Source: an uncultured Collinsella sp. | GTDB taxonomy: Bacteria; Actinomycetota; Coriobacteriia; Coriobacteriales; Coriobacteriaceae | Direction: 5' to 3' | Assembly (NCBI GenBank): GCA_900541715.1 | Contig: UQLI01000013.1 | Location: 1 to 47,893 of the forward strand | DNA length: 47,893 nucleotides | Part shown: positions 8,643 to 18,400 of the stretch, piece by piece | Position numbering within the stretch: position 1 is the stretch's first letter | Layout of the letters: each line of letters starts with the position of its first letter | Made by a program: the position numbers and the translations under genes | Notes under the pieces: generated by a model | Database searches by the model: none | Told to the model about the DNA's origin: nothing | Seen by the model: only the letters and a program-made list of their open reading frames with translations

Positions 8643-8915
8643 ATGATGGCAGACCACAAATCGGTGACCCGCATGCTCAAAACGGCACGCGGCCAGATCG
8701 ACGGCATCTTGCGGATGGTCGATGAGGACCGCTATTGCGTCGACATCTCCACGCAGCTCATGGCAACACAGGCGCTCCTCGCGCGCATTAACGCCGACGT
8801 GCTCAAGGCGCATATCGAGGGCTGCGTGACTTCGGCAATCGAATCGGGCGACGAAGACCTCAAAGCCGCCAAACTCGCCGAAATCGAACGCGTCGTCGAC
8901 AAACTCTCCAAGTAA
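8643..8915 (+). CDS. csoR: Copper-sensing repressor CsoR
   Basis: A 90-residue all-helical protein of the CsoR/RcnR family. The Cu(I) ligands are present with exact family spacing: Cys32 (RYCVDI), His57 and Cys61 (KAHIEGC). The N-terminal basic helix TRMLKTARGQIDGILRM matches the family DNA-contact face. Two tandem ATGs (8643 and 8646) lie behind GAGGACCCGCC, a weak ribosome site. It would repress the copA promoter until Cu(I) binds. A family B palindrome lies just upstream, so its level may be set apart from copA and copZ. Confidence 0.94.
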   Translation: MMADHKSVTRMLKTARGQIDGILRMVDEDRYCVDISTQLMATQALLARINADVLKAHIEGCVTSAIESGDEDLKAAKLAEIERVVDKLSK

Positions 8916-8925
8916 TTGGGGCATT

Positions 8926-8972
8926 GGGGACAGGTACGTTTGCACCACATTGGTGCAGATTAACCTGTCCCC
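8926..8972. repeat. GGGGAC-type inverted repeat after csoR
   Basis: Arms GGGGACAGGT and ACCTGTCCCC are perfect, with an inner TGCACCA..TGGTGCA pair. It may terminate the copper operon. The core GGGGACAGGTTA recurs near 31955 and 44130-44200. Confidence 0.8.
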
Positions 8973-9027
8973 CTTGCTCTAAATCGGGTATAAAGGCGTG
9001 CGGCATATCGAATGAAAGGCAATTTGC

Positions 9028-9501
9028 ATGAATGACTTTATGAAGGGCCGCAATGGCGCTGACGAACTCACCATCGTGATGGGCTTCGCAGGCATTATCA
9101 TCGCCATGATCGGATCGATAGCCCGCATCCAGTGGCTCAGCTGGATTGCCATCGCCGTAATCGTGATTGGCGTGCTGCGCGGCCTGTCCAAAAATATCGA
9201 CGCACGTCACAAGGAGAACGAGGCCTTTGTCGCCGCGACCGCCAATGTTCCCGGCTTGGGCAAGTTTGTCGCCAGCTTGGGCGCCGGCGCCGCAGCGGCC
9301 AGCACCTCACGCGCAGCCGGAACGAGCAAGGAAGACTTTGAGCGCGCCAAGCGCACAGCCAAGAAGATGTGGAAGGGTCGCAAGACCACGGCATACCTCA
9401 AGTGCCCCAACTGCGGCCAGATGCTCTCCGTCCCCAAGGGCAAGGGCAAGATTCGCGTCACCTGCCCCAAGTGCCACGCCAAGATGGAGACGCGCTCATA
9501 G
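9028..9501 (+). CDS. Small membrane protein with C-terminal zinc ribbon
   Basis: 157 residues, ATG behind GAAAGG. Two hydrophobic segments lie close together at about residues 13-30 and 36-52. A charged Ala/Gly-rich linker follows, then a C-terminal zinc ribbon with two pairs, CPNCG and CPKCH. The lysine-rich stretches around the ribbon suggest a nucleic-acid or protein contact on the cytoplasmic side. Similar two-helix plus zinc-ribbon proteins are common in Actinobacteria and Firmicutes but have no settled role. It stands alone between the copper operon and a convergent amidohydrolase, ending at a shared terminator. Confidence 0.8.
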   Translation: MNDFMKGRNGADELTIVMGFAGIIIAMIGSIARIQWLSWIAIAVIVIGVLRGLSKNIDARHKENEAFVAATANVPGLGKFVASLGAGAAAASTSRAAGTSKEDFERAKRTAKKMWKGRKTTAYLKCPNCGQMLSVPKGKGKIRVTCPKCHAKMETRS

Positions 9502-9522
9502 CCGCCATACCATGGGACAAAT

Positions 9523-9560
9523 AAAAGCCGAGGCCTCGCGCTGAGACCTCGGCTTTTTTT
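9523..9560 (+). terminator. Bidirectional intrinsic terminator
   Basis: A strong stem AAAGCCGAGG..CCTCGGCTTT is followed by seven T on the plus strand and preceded by an A run. It serves the zinc-ribbon gene and probably the convergent amidohydrolase. Confidence 0.9.
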
Positions 9561-9593
9561 GATTATGACAAAGGGATTGCCCCTTTGTCACAC

Positions 9594-10964
9594 CTATGCC
9601 ACGCCGTCGCGGGCGAGCTCCTCGGCCAGCGCCTCTGCAGGCATGGCCATAATCGCGTCGAGCTCGGTGTCCACCTCGGGGATGTGCTTGACCTTCAGCT
9701 TGCGCACCAGGCCACCGCGGCACATCACGTGCGTCGGCTCACGCAGTGCGCACAGGTCATCGAGCGGGTTCTTGCGCGTCACCAAGATATCGGCGGCCTT
9801 GCCGCACTCGATTGTGCCAGTCTCGCCGTCCAGCCCCAGCAGCTCGGCGTTGACTTGCGTAGCCGTATGCAGTGCGAAGGCGTTGCTCACGCCGACATGC
9901 TTGGCAAAATAGGCCACCTCACGCCACATGTCGTACTGCGTCACGAACGGGCAGCTCGAGTCCGTGCCCAGGCCCACCTTAACGCCAGCTTCCAGTGCGG
10001 CACGGGCGCTCTCGATAATGCCCGAGCACACGATGTCGCCGTTCTTCTTTTGCGTATCGGTCGAATGGGTCTTTTTCGGGTCGAGCAATACAAACGGCAG
10101 CGCCGGGCTGATAGTGCAGGTAACGCTGGGCGCGCGATCCTCAAGCTGCGTGCCCGCGGCGCCGCGGTACAGTTCCAAGATCTCAGGAGTCATCGGGGCA
10201 CCGTGCTCGATCGTGTCAACGCCGGCCTCAAGCGCGGCCTTCACGCCTTCGGTGCTCTCGACATGGGCCATAACCGGCAGGCCCACCTCGTGCGCAGCCT
10301 TGCACGCCGCCGCGGCAACCTCCACCGGCATACGCAGCACGCCCGGCTCGCCCACCTCGGTCGCGTCGAACACGCCGCCCGTTACGAACAGCTTAATGAC
10401 GTCGGCACCGCGCGCATACAGGTCGCGCACCTGTTCGGCTGCCTCGGCGGGACTGTTTGCCACCTGGGCGAACAAGCCCGCACCATGGCCGCCCGGAACC
10501 GTGACGCCCGTTCCCGGCGCCACCAGGCGAGGACCTTGATACTTGCCGGCATCGATAGCATTACGAACGGCGATGTCGGCAAACAGTGGGTCGCCCGCGC
10601 CGCGCACCGTGGTCACGCCGCTTGCCAGTTGTTGTTGGGCGCTGCCCTTGAGAATATGGCGCACGATGGCGCGCCCCACGGGATTATCGAGATTCTTCAT
10701 CAGCGCGCCCGCATCGCCCGCCGAAACCGGCTTGCCCGAACCGCACAGATGCACATGCATATTGATGAGGCCTGGCATGAGATACGCACCTGCCAGGTCG
10801 ATGACCTCGGCACCCGCAGGCGCCTGCGCCACAGCACTCGGCCCCATCCACGTGATGACGCCGCGCTCAACAGTCACAGCCATATCGGGTTGCGGCTCCA
10901 TATGCTCCGAACCATCCAGAATGGTCGCATTGATAAACAGCGTAGAACGATCAGCAGACGCCAT
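9594..10964 (-). CDS. Metal-dependent amidohydrolase (imidazolonepropionase/prolidase-like)
   Basis: About 456 residues, starting at ATG 10964 behind GGGAGGAGC; an in-frame ATG at 10997 lacks a ribosome site. It carries the amidohydrolase signatures GLINMHVHLCG (metal-binding HxH after the first beta strand), VMAHVES, DTIEHGAPM and LGTDSSCP (metal-binding Asp). The C-terminal LGLDGETGTIECGKAADILV is the usual composite-domain ending of cyclic-amide and dipeptide hydrolases. The substrate cannot be read from sequence; relatives act on Xaa-Pro or Xaa-Arg dipeptides or imidazolonepropionate. No hut genes are nearby. It is probably cytoplasmic and monocistronic. Confidence 0.88.
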   Translation of the reverse strand: MASADRSTLFINATILDGSEHMEPQPDMAVTVERGVITWMGPSAVAQAPAGAEVIDLAGAYLMPGLINMHVHLCGSGKPVSAGDAGALMKNLDNPVGRAIVRHILKGSAQQQLASGVTTVRGAGDPLFADIAVRNAIDAGKYQGPRLVAPGTGVTVPGGHGAGLFAQVANSPAEAAEQVRDLYARGADVIKLFVTGGVFDATEVGEPGVLRMPVEVAAAACKAAHEVGLPVMAHVESTEGVKAALEAGVDTIEHGAPMTPEILELYRGAAGTQLEDRAPSVTCTISPALPFVLLDPKKTHSTDTQKKNGDIVCSGIIESARAALEAGVKVGLGTDSSCPFVTQYDMWREVAYFAKHVGVSNAFALHTATQVNAELLGLDGETGTIECGKAADILVTRKNPLDDLCALREPTHVMCRGGLVRKLKVKHIPEVDTELDAIMAMPAEALAEELARDGVA

Positions 10965-11113
10965 ATCGAGCTCCTCCCTCACGATTAACATGAACATTTG
11001 TCCATTATCACCTAATGCAGCGATCTAAAGTCGAACATATCGGTTAACGGAAGGACGAGGGGATGTGGGGGACGGAATACGTTGCAGCCCCACCCCAGCA
11101 ACATCAGGGGAAT

Positions 11114-11410
11114 GTCTCGATCTGTAACAGTTACAGGGTTATTGGGCCCCTTGATGTTACAGATCGAGATCTTTCGGCAGCCGCCAACCTTCCGTCTCAA
11201 TCTGTAACAGTTACGGGCCCAAACAGCCGCCAAACGTTACAGATTGAGATATTCTCCAGCCCTGTCGTCAAACGTCTAAATCTGTAACAAGTAGACAGGT
11301 TTTCGGCCTCTAGATGTTACAGATTGAGATCTTTTAGCGGCAGCCAACCTTCTGTCTCGATCTGTAACAGCTACGAGGCCAAACGGCCCCTTGTTGTTAC
11401 AGATCGAGAC
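11114..11410. repeat. Family A array, four 57-bp palindromes at exact 80-bp period
   Basis: Units lie at 11114-11170, 11194-11250, 11274-11330 and 11354-11410. Each is 57 bp with 16-bp arms (GTCTCRATCTGTAACA / YGTTACAGATYGAGAY) and a variable 25-bp centre, separated by 23-bp spacers. Arm changes are paired: CGA with TCG in units 1 and 4, CAA with TTG in unit 2. Centres often hold a smaller GGCC..GGCC-like pairing. The array fills the space downstream of the nuclease-like gene. Confidence 0.95.
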
Positions 11411-11451
11411 AAACTCGGCAGGAACAACCACATTCGCGTCAGTTGCACCCC

Positions 11452-12522
11452 TTAGCACCCATACCACTGGCGTCTCCATTCCTCAGCCAGATCGGCCCGC
11501 TGTTGAATTCCCGCCAGTCTCATCTTTTCAGCCAGCTTCCCCGGGTTCTTGAGTTCATCAAACGTAAACCGAAGCACCTTGTGCCCGAGCATCGTCAGAT
11601 GAGACTCTCGCTGACGTTCTGCCACGAATGGGTCGACCGACTCCCGACGCTCACCGTTCTGCAAGGTATACTTTCCCTTCCCGTCGAGCTCGCCGATGAC
11701 ACATGTCCCATCCTCGAGCCTCCAGAAATAATCAACCCGAAACACCTGGCTCGAATCGAGCGGATCGCGAAACTCCACCTGCAGCCCCGGAACCGGAAAG
11801 CCGTACGCAATAAAGAACGCTCGGAACCGAGACTCGCCGCCGTTTTCGGACAGCCCGTCCGCATACGACGCAATCACCTGTGCCCTGCGATACCCTCGCC
11901 TGCCCTCGCAATCGGCGCGGAGGCGCTCGCACAAATCCCAACGTGATACGCCTTTCGCCCGCAGTGCAGAATCGGCAATCGCCAACCCGTACGAAAACGG
12001 CGCACGCAGCAAGCAATCCTCCACCGTGCGCCAAAACGACGTCACCCGCACGCCATCAACACGCTCGAGCGCGCCCGCCATCTGCGGACGCAACAACCTG
12101 CACCCGCTGCTCAACGTCACCGAACAACCCGTCTTAACAAGAAAGCGCGGCCCGAGCAGATCATTCGGCACCTCCAAACCCCACAAAAGCGCCGCGTCAT
12201 GGCCCCAAAACGCCCAATCGGGATGAAATTCCGCAAGCCCTTTGATAGTCCTCAGCGCTCGCTCCGCCGGCGTCAATGCATCCCAATCATGCTGAAAACA
12301 GAACAGGTACGGCTCGGGCTCCGCGATATCGTCGGTTCCAACATGGCGTCGCAACCACATGAGCTCGGTATTGTCATGCGTTGCGAGCAGCGCACCTTGC
12401 TTGGCCGTCTCCGTGAGCCTGGCAAGCATCCTATTCCGCGCCAAGGTGTTACGCGTTGCATGCTTCTGTTTGAAAACGGTATTAGACACTTCCATCACCA
12501 CCACATCGGACAAATGGGCCAT
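11452..12522 (-). CDS. AbiEi-like regulator fused to PD-(D/E)XK (DUF559/Vsr-like) nuclease domain
   Basis: About 356 residues if started at ATG 12522; an upstream frame to 12588 is inside a palindrome, and ATG 12495 is an alternative. No start has a good ribosome site. The N-terminal half (WGHDAALLWGL, SFWRTVEDCLLR, ADSALRAKGVS) resembles the AbiEi-antitoxin-like wing common in actinobacterial proteins. The C-terminal half has the Vsr/DUF559-type core: ESRFRAFFIAYGFPVPGLQVE, then VDYFW (Asp264), then GELDGKGKY (Glu278, Asp280, Lys282), then HKVLRFTFDEL. These fit a PD-(D/E)XK active site. It may be a defence or DNA-repair nuclease. It lies alone between two palindrome arrays, with no partner toxin or methylase beside it. 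Confidence 0.75.
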   Translation of the reverse strand: MAHLSDVVVMEVSNTVFKQKHATRNTLARNRMLARLTETAKQGALLATHDNTELMWLRRHVGTDDIAEPEPYLFCFQHDWDALTPAERALRTIKGLAEFHPDWAFWGHDAALLWGLEVPNDLLGPRFLVKTGCSVTLSSGCRLLRPQMAGALERVDGVRVTSFWRTVEDCLLRAPFSYGLAIADSALRAKGVSRWDLCERLRADCEGRRGYRRAQVIASYADGLSENGGESRFRAFFIAYGFPVPGLQVEFRDPLDSSQVFRVDYFWRLEDGTCVIGELDGKGKYTLQNGERRESVDPFVAERQRESHLTMLGHKVLRFTFDELKNPGKLAEKMRLAGIQQRADLAEEWRRQWYGC

Positions 12523-12548
12523 CGCCGCTGTTGCTGCCGCCGGCAAAC

Positions 12549-12847
12549 GTCTTGATCTGTAACAATTACGGGCACAAGCAGCCGCCAAACGTTACGGATC
12601 GAGACATTCGTGCAGCATTGCACCTCTTTGTCTCAATCTGTAACAGGAAGACCGATTTTTGGCCGCTAGATGTTACAGATTGAGACATTCCCCCCAGCCA
12701 GATGCCAAACGTCTCGATCCGTAACAGTAAGACGTTCTCCAGGCCCCCAAACGTTACAGATTTAGACAAACCAGCGGCGCCCAAGCGTTCGTCTCGATCT
12801 GTAACAGGTAGACCGGTTTTTTGTCCCCAAACGTTACAAATCGAGAC
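12549..12847. repeat. Family A array, four 57-bp palindromes at 80-81 bp period
   Basis: Units lie at 12549-12605, 12630-12686, 12711-12767 and 12791-12847, each exactly 57 bp, with 23-24 bp spacers. The first unit has nearly the same centre as unit 11194 of the other array (TTACGGGCCCAAACAGCCGC versus TTACGGGCACAAGCAGCCGC). The array spans the start region of the nuclease-like gene and the 3' end of the next gene. Confidence 0.95.
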
Positions 12848-12887
12848 ATAAAGGCAGAAGGCAAGGCAGGCGACAACCGCCCATCCC

Positions 12888-13595
12888 CTACTCCCACTCC
12901 TGCTCATAGATGTTGAGGGACTTTACGTAGCGCCCCTGGGCGCCCATGATGTCGCGGACCAGACGCAAGAAGAAACTGATGCACGAGGTGTCAAAACCAT
13001 CCTGCAGGTCCTCCGGATGCACCGCACCAGGCCCATCGACCGCCGTGTCACTCAGGCGTGCGATGTCATACAGATAGAGTTGTCCCGCCGTCAGCCAGAC
13101 ATCGTCGACGCAAGCGAGGCGCACCGCAATCGCGCCGTCGCTCCAATGCTCCTTTTGCACGATATGCGGGTCGTAGACATCAAAGCGACGGTCGGTGCGC
13201 GTATCCTTCAGCGCAACTATGCCGTTCGCAGGATCCTTGTCCAAAATGCCAAAGCGCGAGAAATACTGCGTGTCGCGTACCTGCTCGAGCCGCTTGAGCG
13301 AGGCAGGCGAAAGCGATGCCGGCGGCTCGTCAACATACAGCTCGAGCAGCGTCTTGCCATGGCGATAGGAGCGCTCGAAGAGCAGCCAATCGGTAAACGC
13401 CATGTTGTAGGCCATGATTTCGTTTTGCGAAGGCTCGGTGCAATAGCTGAGCCACGGGTCGACAATGATCTCGAACTGTTCGCGCGCCGGCTCCAAAAAC
13501 TGGAACTTCCGCAGCATCCAAAAATGGGCTATGTCGGCAATATCGTTGCCGACGGCTTCGGCTAGCTGCGCTCGGTCTAAAGCGTGGTCAGTCAT
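12888..13595 (-). CDS. Conserved hypothetical protein, function unknown
   Basis: 235 residues, ATG 13595 behind GAGGAGG, an excellent ribosome site. It is acidic, rich in aromatic residues and has no signal peptide or membrane helix. Visible features are an N-terminal helical region (LAEAVGNDIADIAHFWMLRKF), NEIMAYNMAFTDWLLFE and a central beta-rich part (FDVYDPHIVQKEHWSDGAIAVRLACVDDVW). The pattern 'mid-protein FTDWLLFE, then TQYFSRFGILDKD' looks like a conserved family I cannot name. It is transcribed toward the family A array, and only about 40 bases separate its stop from the last palindrome. Confidence 0.75.
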   Translation of the reverse strand: MTDHALDRAQLAEAVGNDIADIAHFWMLRKFQFLEPAREQFEIIVDPWLSYCTEPSQNEIMAYNMAFTDWLLFERSYRHGKTLLELYVDEPPASLSPASLKRLEQVRDTQYFSRFGILDKDPANGIVALKDTRTDRRFDVYDPHIVQKEHWSDGAIAVRLACVDDVWLTAGQLYLYDIARLSDTAVDGPGAVHPEDLQDGFDTSCISFFLRLVRDIMGAQGRYVKSLNIYEQEWE

Positions 13596-13948
13596 GGCAT
13601 CCTCCTCAAACTGATAGACCTCAATTTGAGCTTACGAGGAGGGTGGTCGGCCACGACCAGCGCGGGCAAAATAGGCCTCCGGCTGCAAACCAGATGTTGA
13701 CCAAACACTTGACGAAAAGCTTGACCGAAAATGCGCACCGCAACAAAACCGCAGGTAAACATAGACAGCCAACCCGTCCTTTTGAGCCAAGCGCCCCCGG
13801 CCATCACAGAAACAGCAGAGCGCCACAGCTCAAGAAGACGCCGAATGGACACTCGCGCGTCGACAAACGGGCAAATCGCTCACAAAGAGTGTCCCCAACG
13901 ACTAGACAAAAAATGACTAGTCATTGGGGACGTTCTTAAATAACTACT
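13596..13948. other. Intergenic region (353 bp) with one inverted repeat
   Basis: No supported gene is seen. An inverted repeat lies at 13891-13931: GTCCCCAACGACTAG and CTAGTCATTGGGGAC around an AT-rich loop. It is beside the gltD stop and may act as its terminator. The right arm recurs at 47779-47793. Short reading frames here lack ribosome sites. Confidence 0.6.
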
Positions 13949-15430
<1,482 letters not shown>

Positions 15431-15435
15431 GGCAC

Positions 15436-18400
15436 TTACGCCTCCTTCTTGGTCGAAGCAACAGAGCTGGCGGCGGCGGGCACAGCGCCAGCGACACCAC
15501 CCGCCACATCAAAGCGAGCGACATCAGCGGCGTCGGCGCGACCGGTCACAATGTCAAACGCCAGCTCCTCGGCCTGCGCATGCGTCTTGCCGACGGCCTC
15601 GGCGGCGGCGACAATCGCCAGCACGCGCTCGTACTCGGTCGGAATGACCTTCACAAAGTGCTTGCTCATCGTCTCAAAGCTGTAGAGCAGCTTAATGCCG
15701 CGCGGGCTCTGCGTCGCGTCCACGTGCTCCTGGATGAGCTCGCGAATCTGTGCCAGCTCACCGGCCGTCGGGGCCTTGAGCTCAACGCTCTCGTGGTTCA
15801 CACGGGCATCGAGGGTGCCGTACTGGTCAAAGACGTAAGCCACGCCGCCCGTCATGCCGGCGGCGAAGTTCTGCCCGACCTCGCCCAAGATGAGCGCCAG
15901 ACCTCCCGTCATGTACTCGCAGCCATGGTTGCCGCAGCCCTCGACCACCACCGTGGCACCGGAGTTGCGTACGCCAAAGCGCTGGCCGGCCAGGCCGTTA
16001 ATGAAGCCGCGGCCACTCGTAGCGCCAAAGAACGCAACGTTGCCCACGATGATGTTCTCGTCGAACTTGTAGGTCGCATGCGGGTTGGGGCGCACCGACA
16101 CCTCGCCGCCCGAAAGGCCCTTGCCAAAGTAGTCGTTGGCGTCGCCGCACACGTTGAGCGTAATGCCGCGCGGCAGGAAGGCGCCAAAGCTCTGACCGGC
16201 CGAACCATCGCAATCGATGGTGATGGAGCCGGCGGGCAGGCCCTCGGGATGCGCCTTGGTCACCGCGTTGCCCAAGATGGTGCCCACGCAGCGGTTGACG
16301 TTGGCGATATCGGCGCGAAAGCGAATCGGACGCAGGTGCGCACGGGCATCGGCCGTATAGGGCACAAACAACGTGGAGTCGAGCGTCTTGTCGAGCTCGC
16401 TGTCCGCAGCCATCTGGGGCAGGAAGTGACGGCCGTCGGCACCCGGGATATGGGCACCGAACTCGCAGGTCGCGCTCGCCAGCACGGGCGACAGATCGAG
16501 CAGGTTGGCCTTGCGGTTGCCCGGGACCTCAATCTGGCGCAAGCACTCGGGATGGCCGACCATCTCGTCGACGGTGCGGAAGCCCAGGCTCGCCATGACC
16601 TCACGCAGCTGCTCGGCAACAAAGAGCATAAAGTGCTCAACGTGCTCGGGCTTGCCGCGGAAGCCGCGACGCAAGCGACAGTTTTGCGTGGCAATGCCGG
16701 CCGGGCAGGTATCCTGCTGGCAGTCGCGCTGCATGAGGCAGCCCATGGAGATGAGCGGCATGGTCGCAAAGCCAAACTCCTCGGCACCCAGCAGGCAGGC
16801 GACGGCGACGTCGGTGCCGTCCATGAGCTTGCCATCGGCCTCGAGCACCACGCGTGAGCGCAAACCGTTTTGCAGCAGCGTCTGCTGGGCCTCGGCAAGG
16901 CCAAGCTCCAGCGGCAGACCCGCGTGCCAGATAGAGTCGCGCGCAGCGGCACCCGAGCCGCCATTGTGGCCGCTGATCAAGATCTTGTCGGCAGCGCCCT
17001 TGGCCACGCCGGTGGCGATGGTGCCGACGCCGGCCTCGCTGACCAGCTTGACCGACACGCGCGCGCCGGGGTTGGCGTTCTTAAGATCGAAGATAAGCTC
17101 TGCCAAGTCCTCGATGGAGTAGATGTCGTGGTGCGGCGGAGGCGAAATCAGGCCGATGCCGGGCGTGGACTGACGGACCTCGGCAATCCAGGGGTAGACC
17201 TTCTTGCCGGGCAGGTGACCGCCCTCACCGGGCTTGGCGCCCTGGGCCATCTTGATCTGAATCTCGAAGGCGCTGCACAGGTAGCGGCTCGTCACGCCAA
17301 AGCGCGCGCTTGCCACCTGCTTGATGGCGGAGTTCTTGGAGTCACCGTTGGCCAGCGGGGTCTCGCGGCGCGGATCCTCGCCGCCCTCGCCGGAGTTGGA
17401 ACGGCCGTGCAGGCGGTTCATGGCGATGGCCATGCACTCGTGTGCTTCCTTGCTGATGGAGCCGTACGACATGGCGCCGGTGTTAAAGCGGCGGACGATG
17501 TTGAGCGCAGGCTCGACCTCGTCGAGCGAAACCGGCGTGCGACCGTTAGCGTTAAAGTCGAGCAAGTCGCGCAGGCGCACGGCACGGCCGGTGCGGTGCA
17601 GGCGGGCGCTGTACTCCTTAAAGGTGTCGTAGCTGTCCTCACGGCAGGCGGTCTGCAGCAAGTAGACAGTCTGTGGATCGATGAGGTGATCCTCGCCGCC
17701 GAGCGGGCGCCACTTGGTCAGACCCAGCGTGGGCAGCTGATCGGGAGCCGGGCTCTTAAGGATAGCGAGCGCGGCGTCGTAACGCTCGTTTTGCTCGCGC
17801 TCAACGTCCTCGACACCCATACCGCCCACACGGCTCACCGTGCCGGCGAAGTACGCGTTGACGAACTCCGGCGTAAAGCCGACGGCCTCAAAGATTTGCG
17901 CGGAGTGGTAGCTCTGCACCGTGGAGATGCCCATCTTGGACATGATGGAGACGATGCCCGCCGTCGCGGCCTTGTTGTAGTTGGCGATGCCCTGCTCGGC
18001 TGTCACGTCCAGATCGCCGTGCGCCGCCAAGTCGCGGATGCACGCATGCGCGTTGTACGGATAGATACCGCTCGCGGAATAGCCCACCAGCGCCGCAAAG
18101 TCGTGCGGGGACACGGCGTCGCCACACTCCACCACGATGTCGGCAAAGGTACGCACGCCGGCGCGGATCAGGTGGTTGTGCACGCAGCCCACGGCGAGCA
18201 GCGACGGCACGGGCACCTCGCCCGCTCCGGCGCGATCGCTCAACACCACGATGTTCACGCCGTCGCGGACCGCGGCCTCAACGTCCTCTGCAAGCTGCTT
18301 GAGCGCAGCCTGCAGCGCACCCTCGCCGGCATCGCGGCGGTAGACGGCACGGAAACGGCGGGTCTTAAAGCCCACGCGGTCGATGGCGCAGATACGCTCG

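Noticed and set aside
11114..12847. CRISPR array
   Set aside because: Repeated 57-bp units are palindromes with variable centres, spacers are partly conserved rather than unique, and no cas gene is present.
13592..13852. 86-codon leftward frame in the gltD-12888 gap
   Set aside because: No ribosome site, overlaps the start of the neighbouring gene, and composition is not protein-like.
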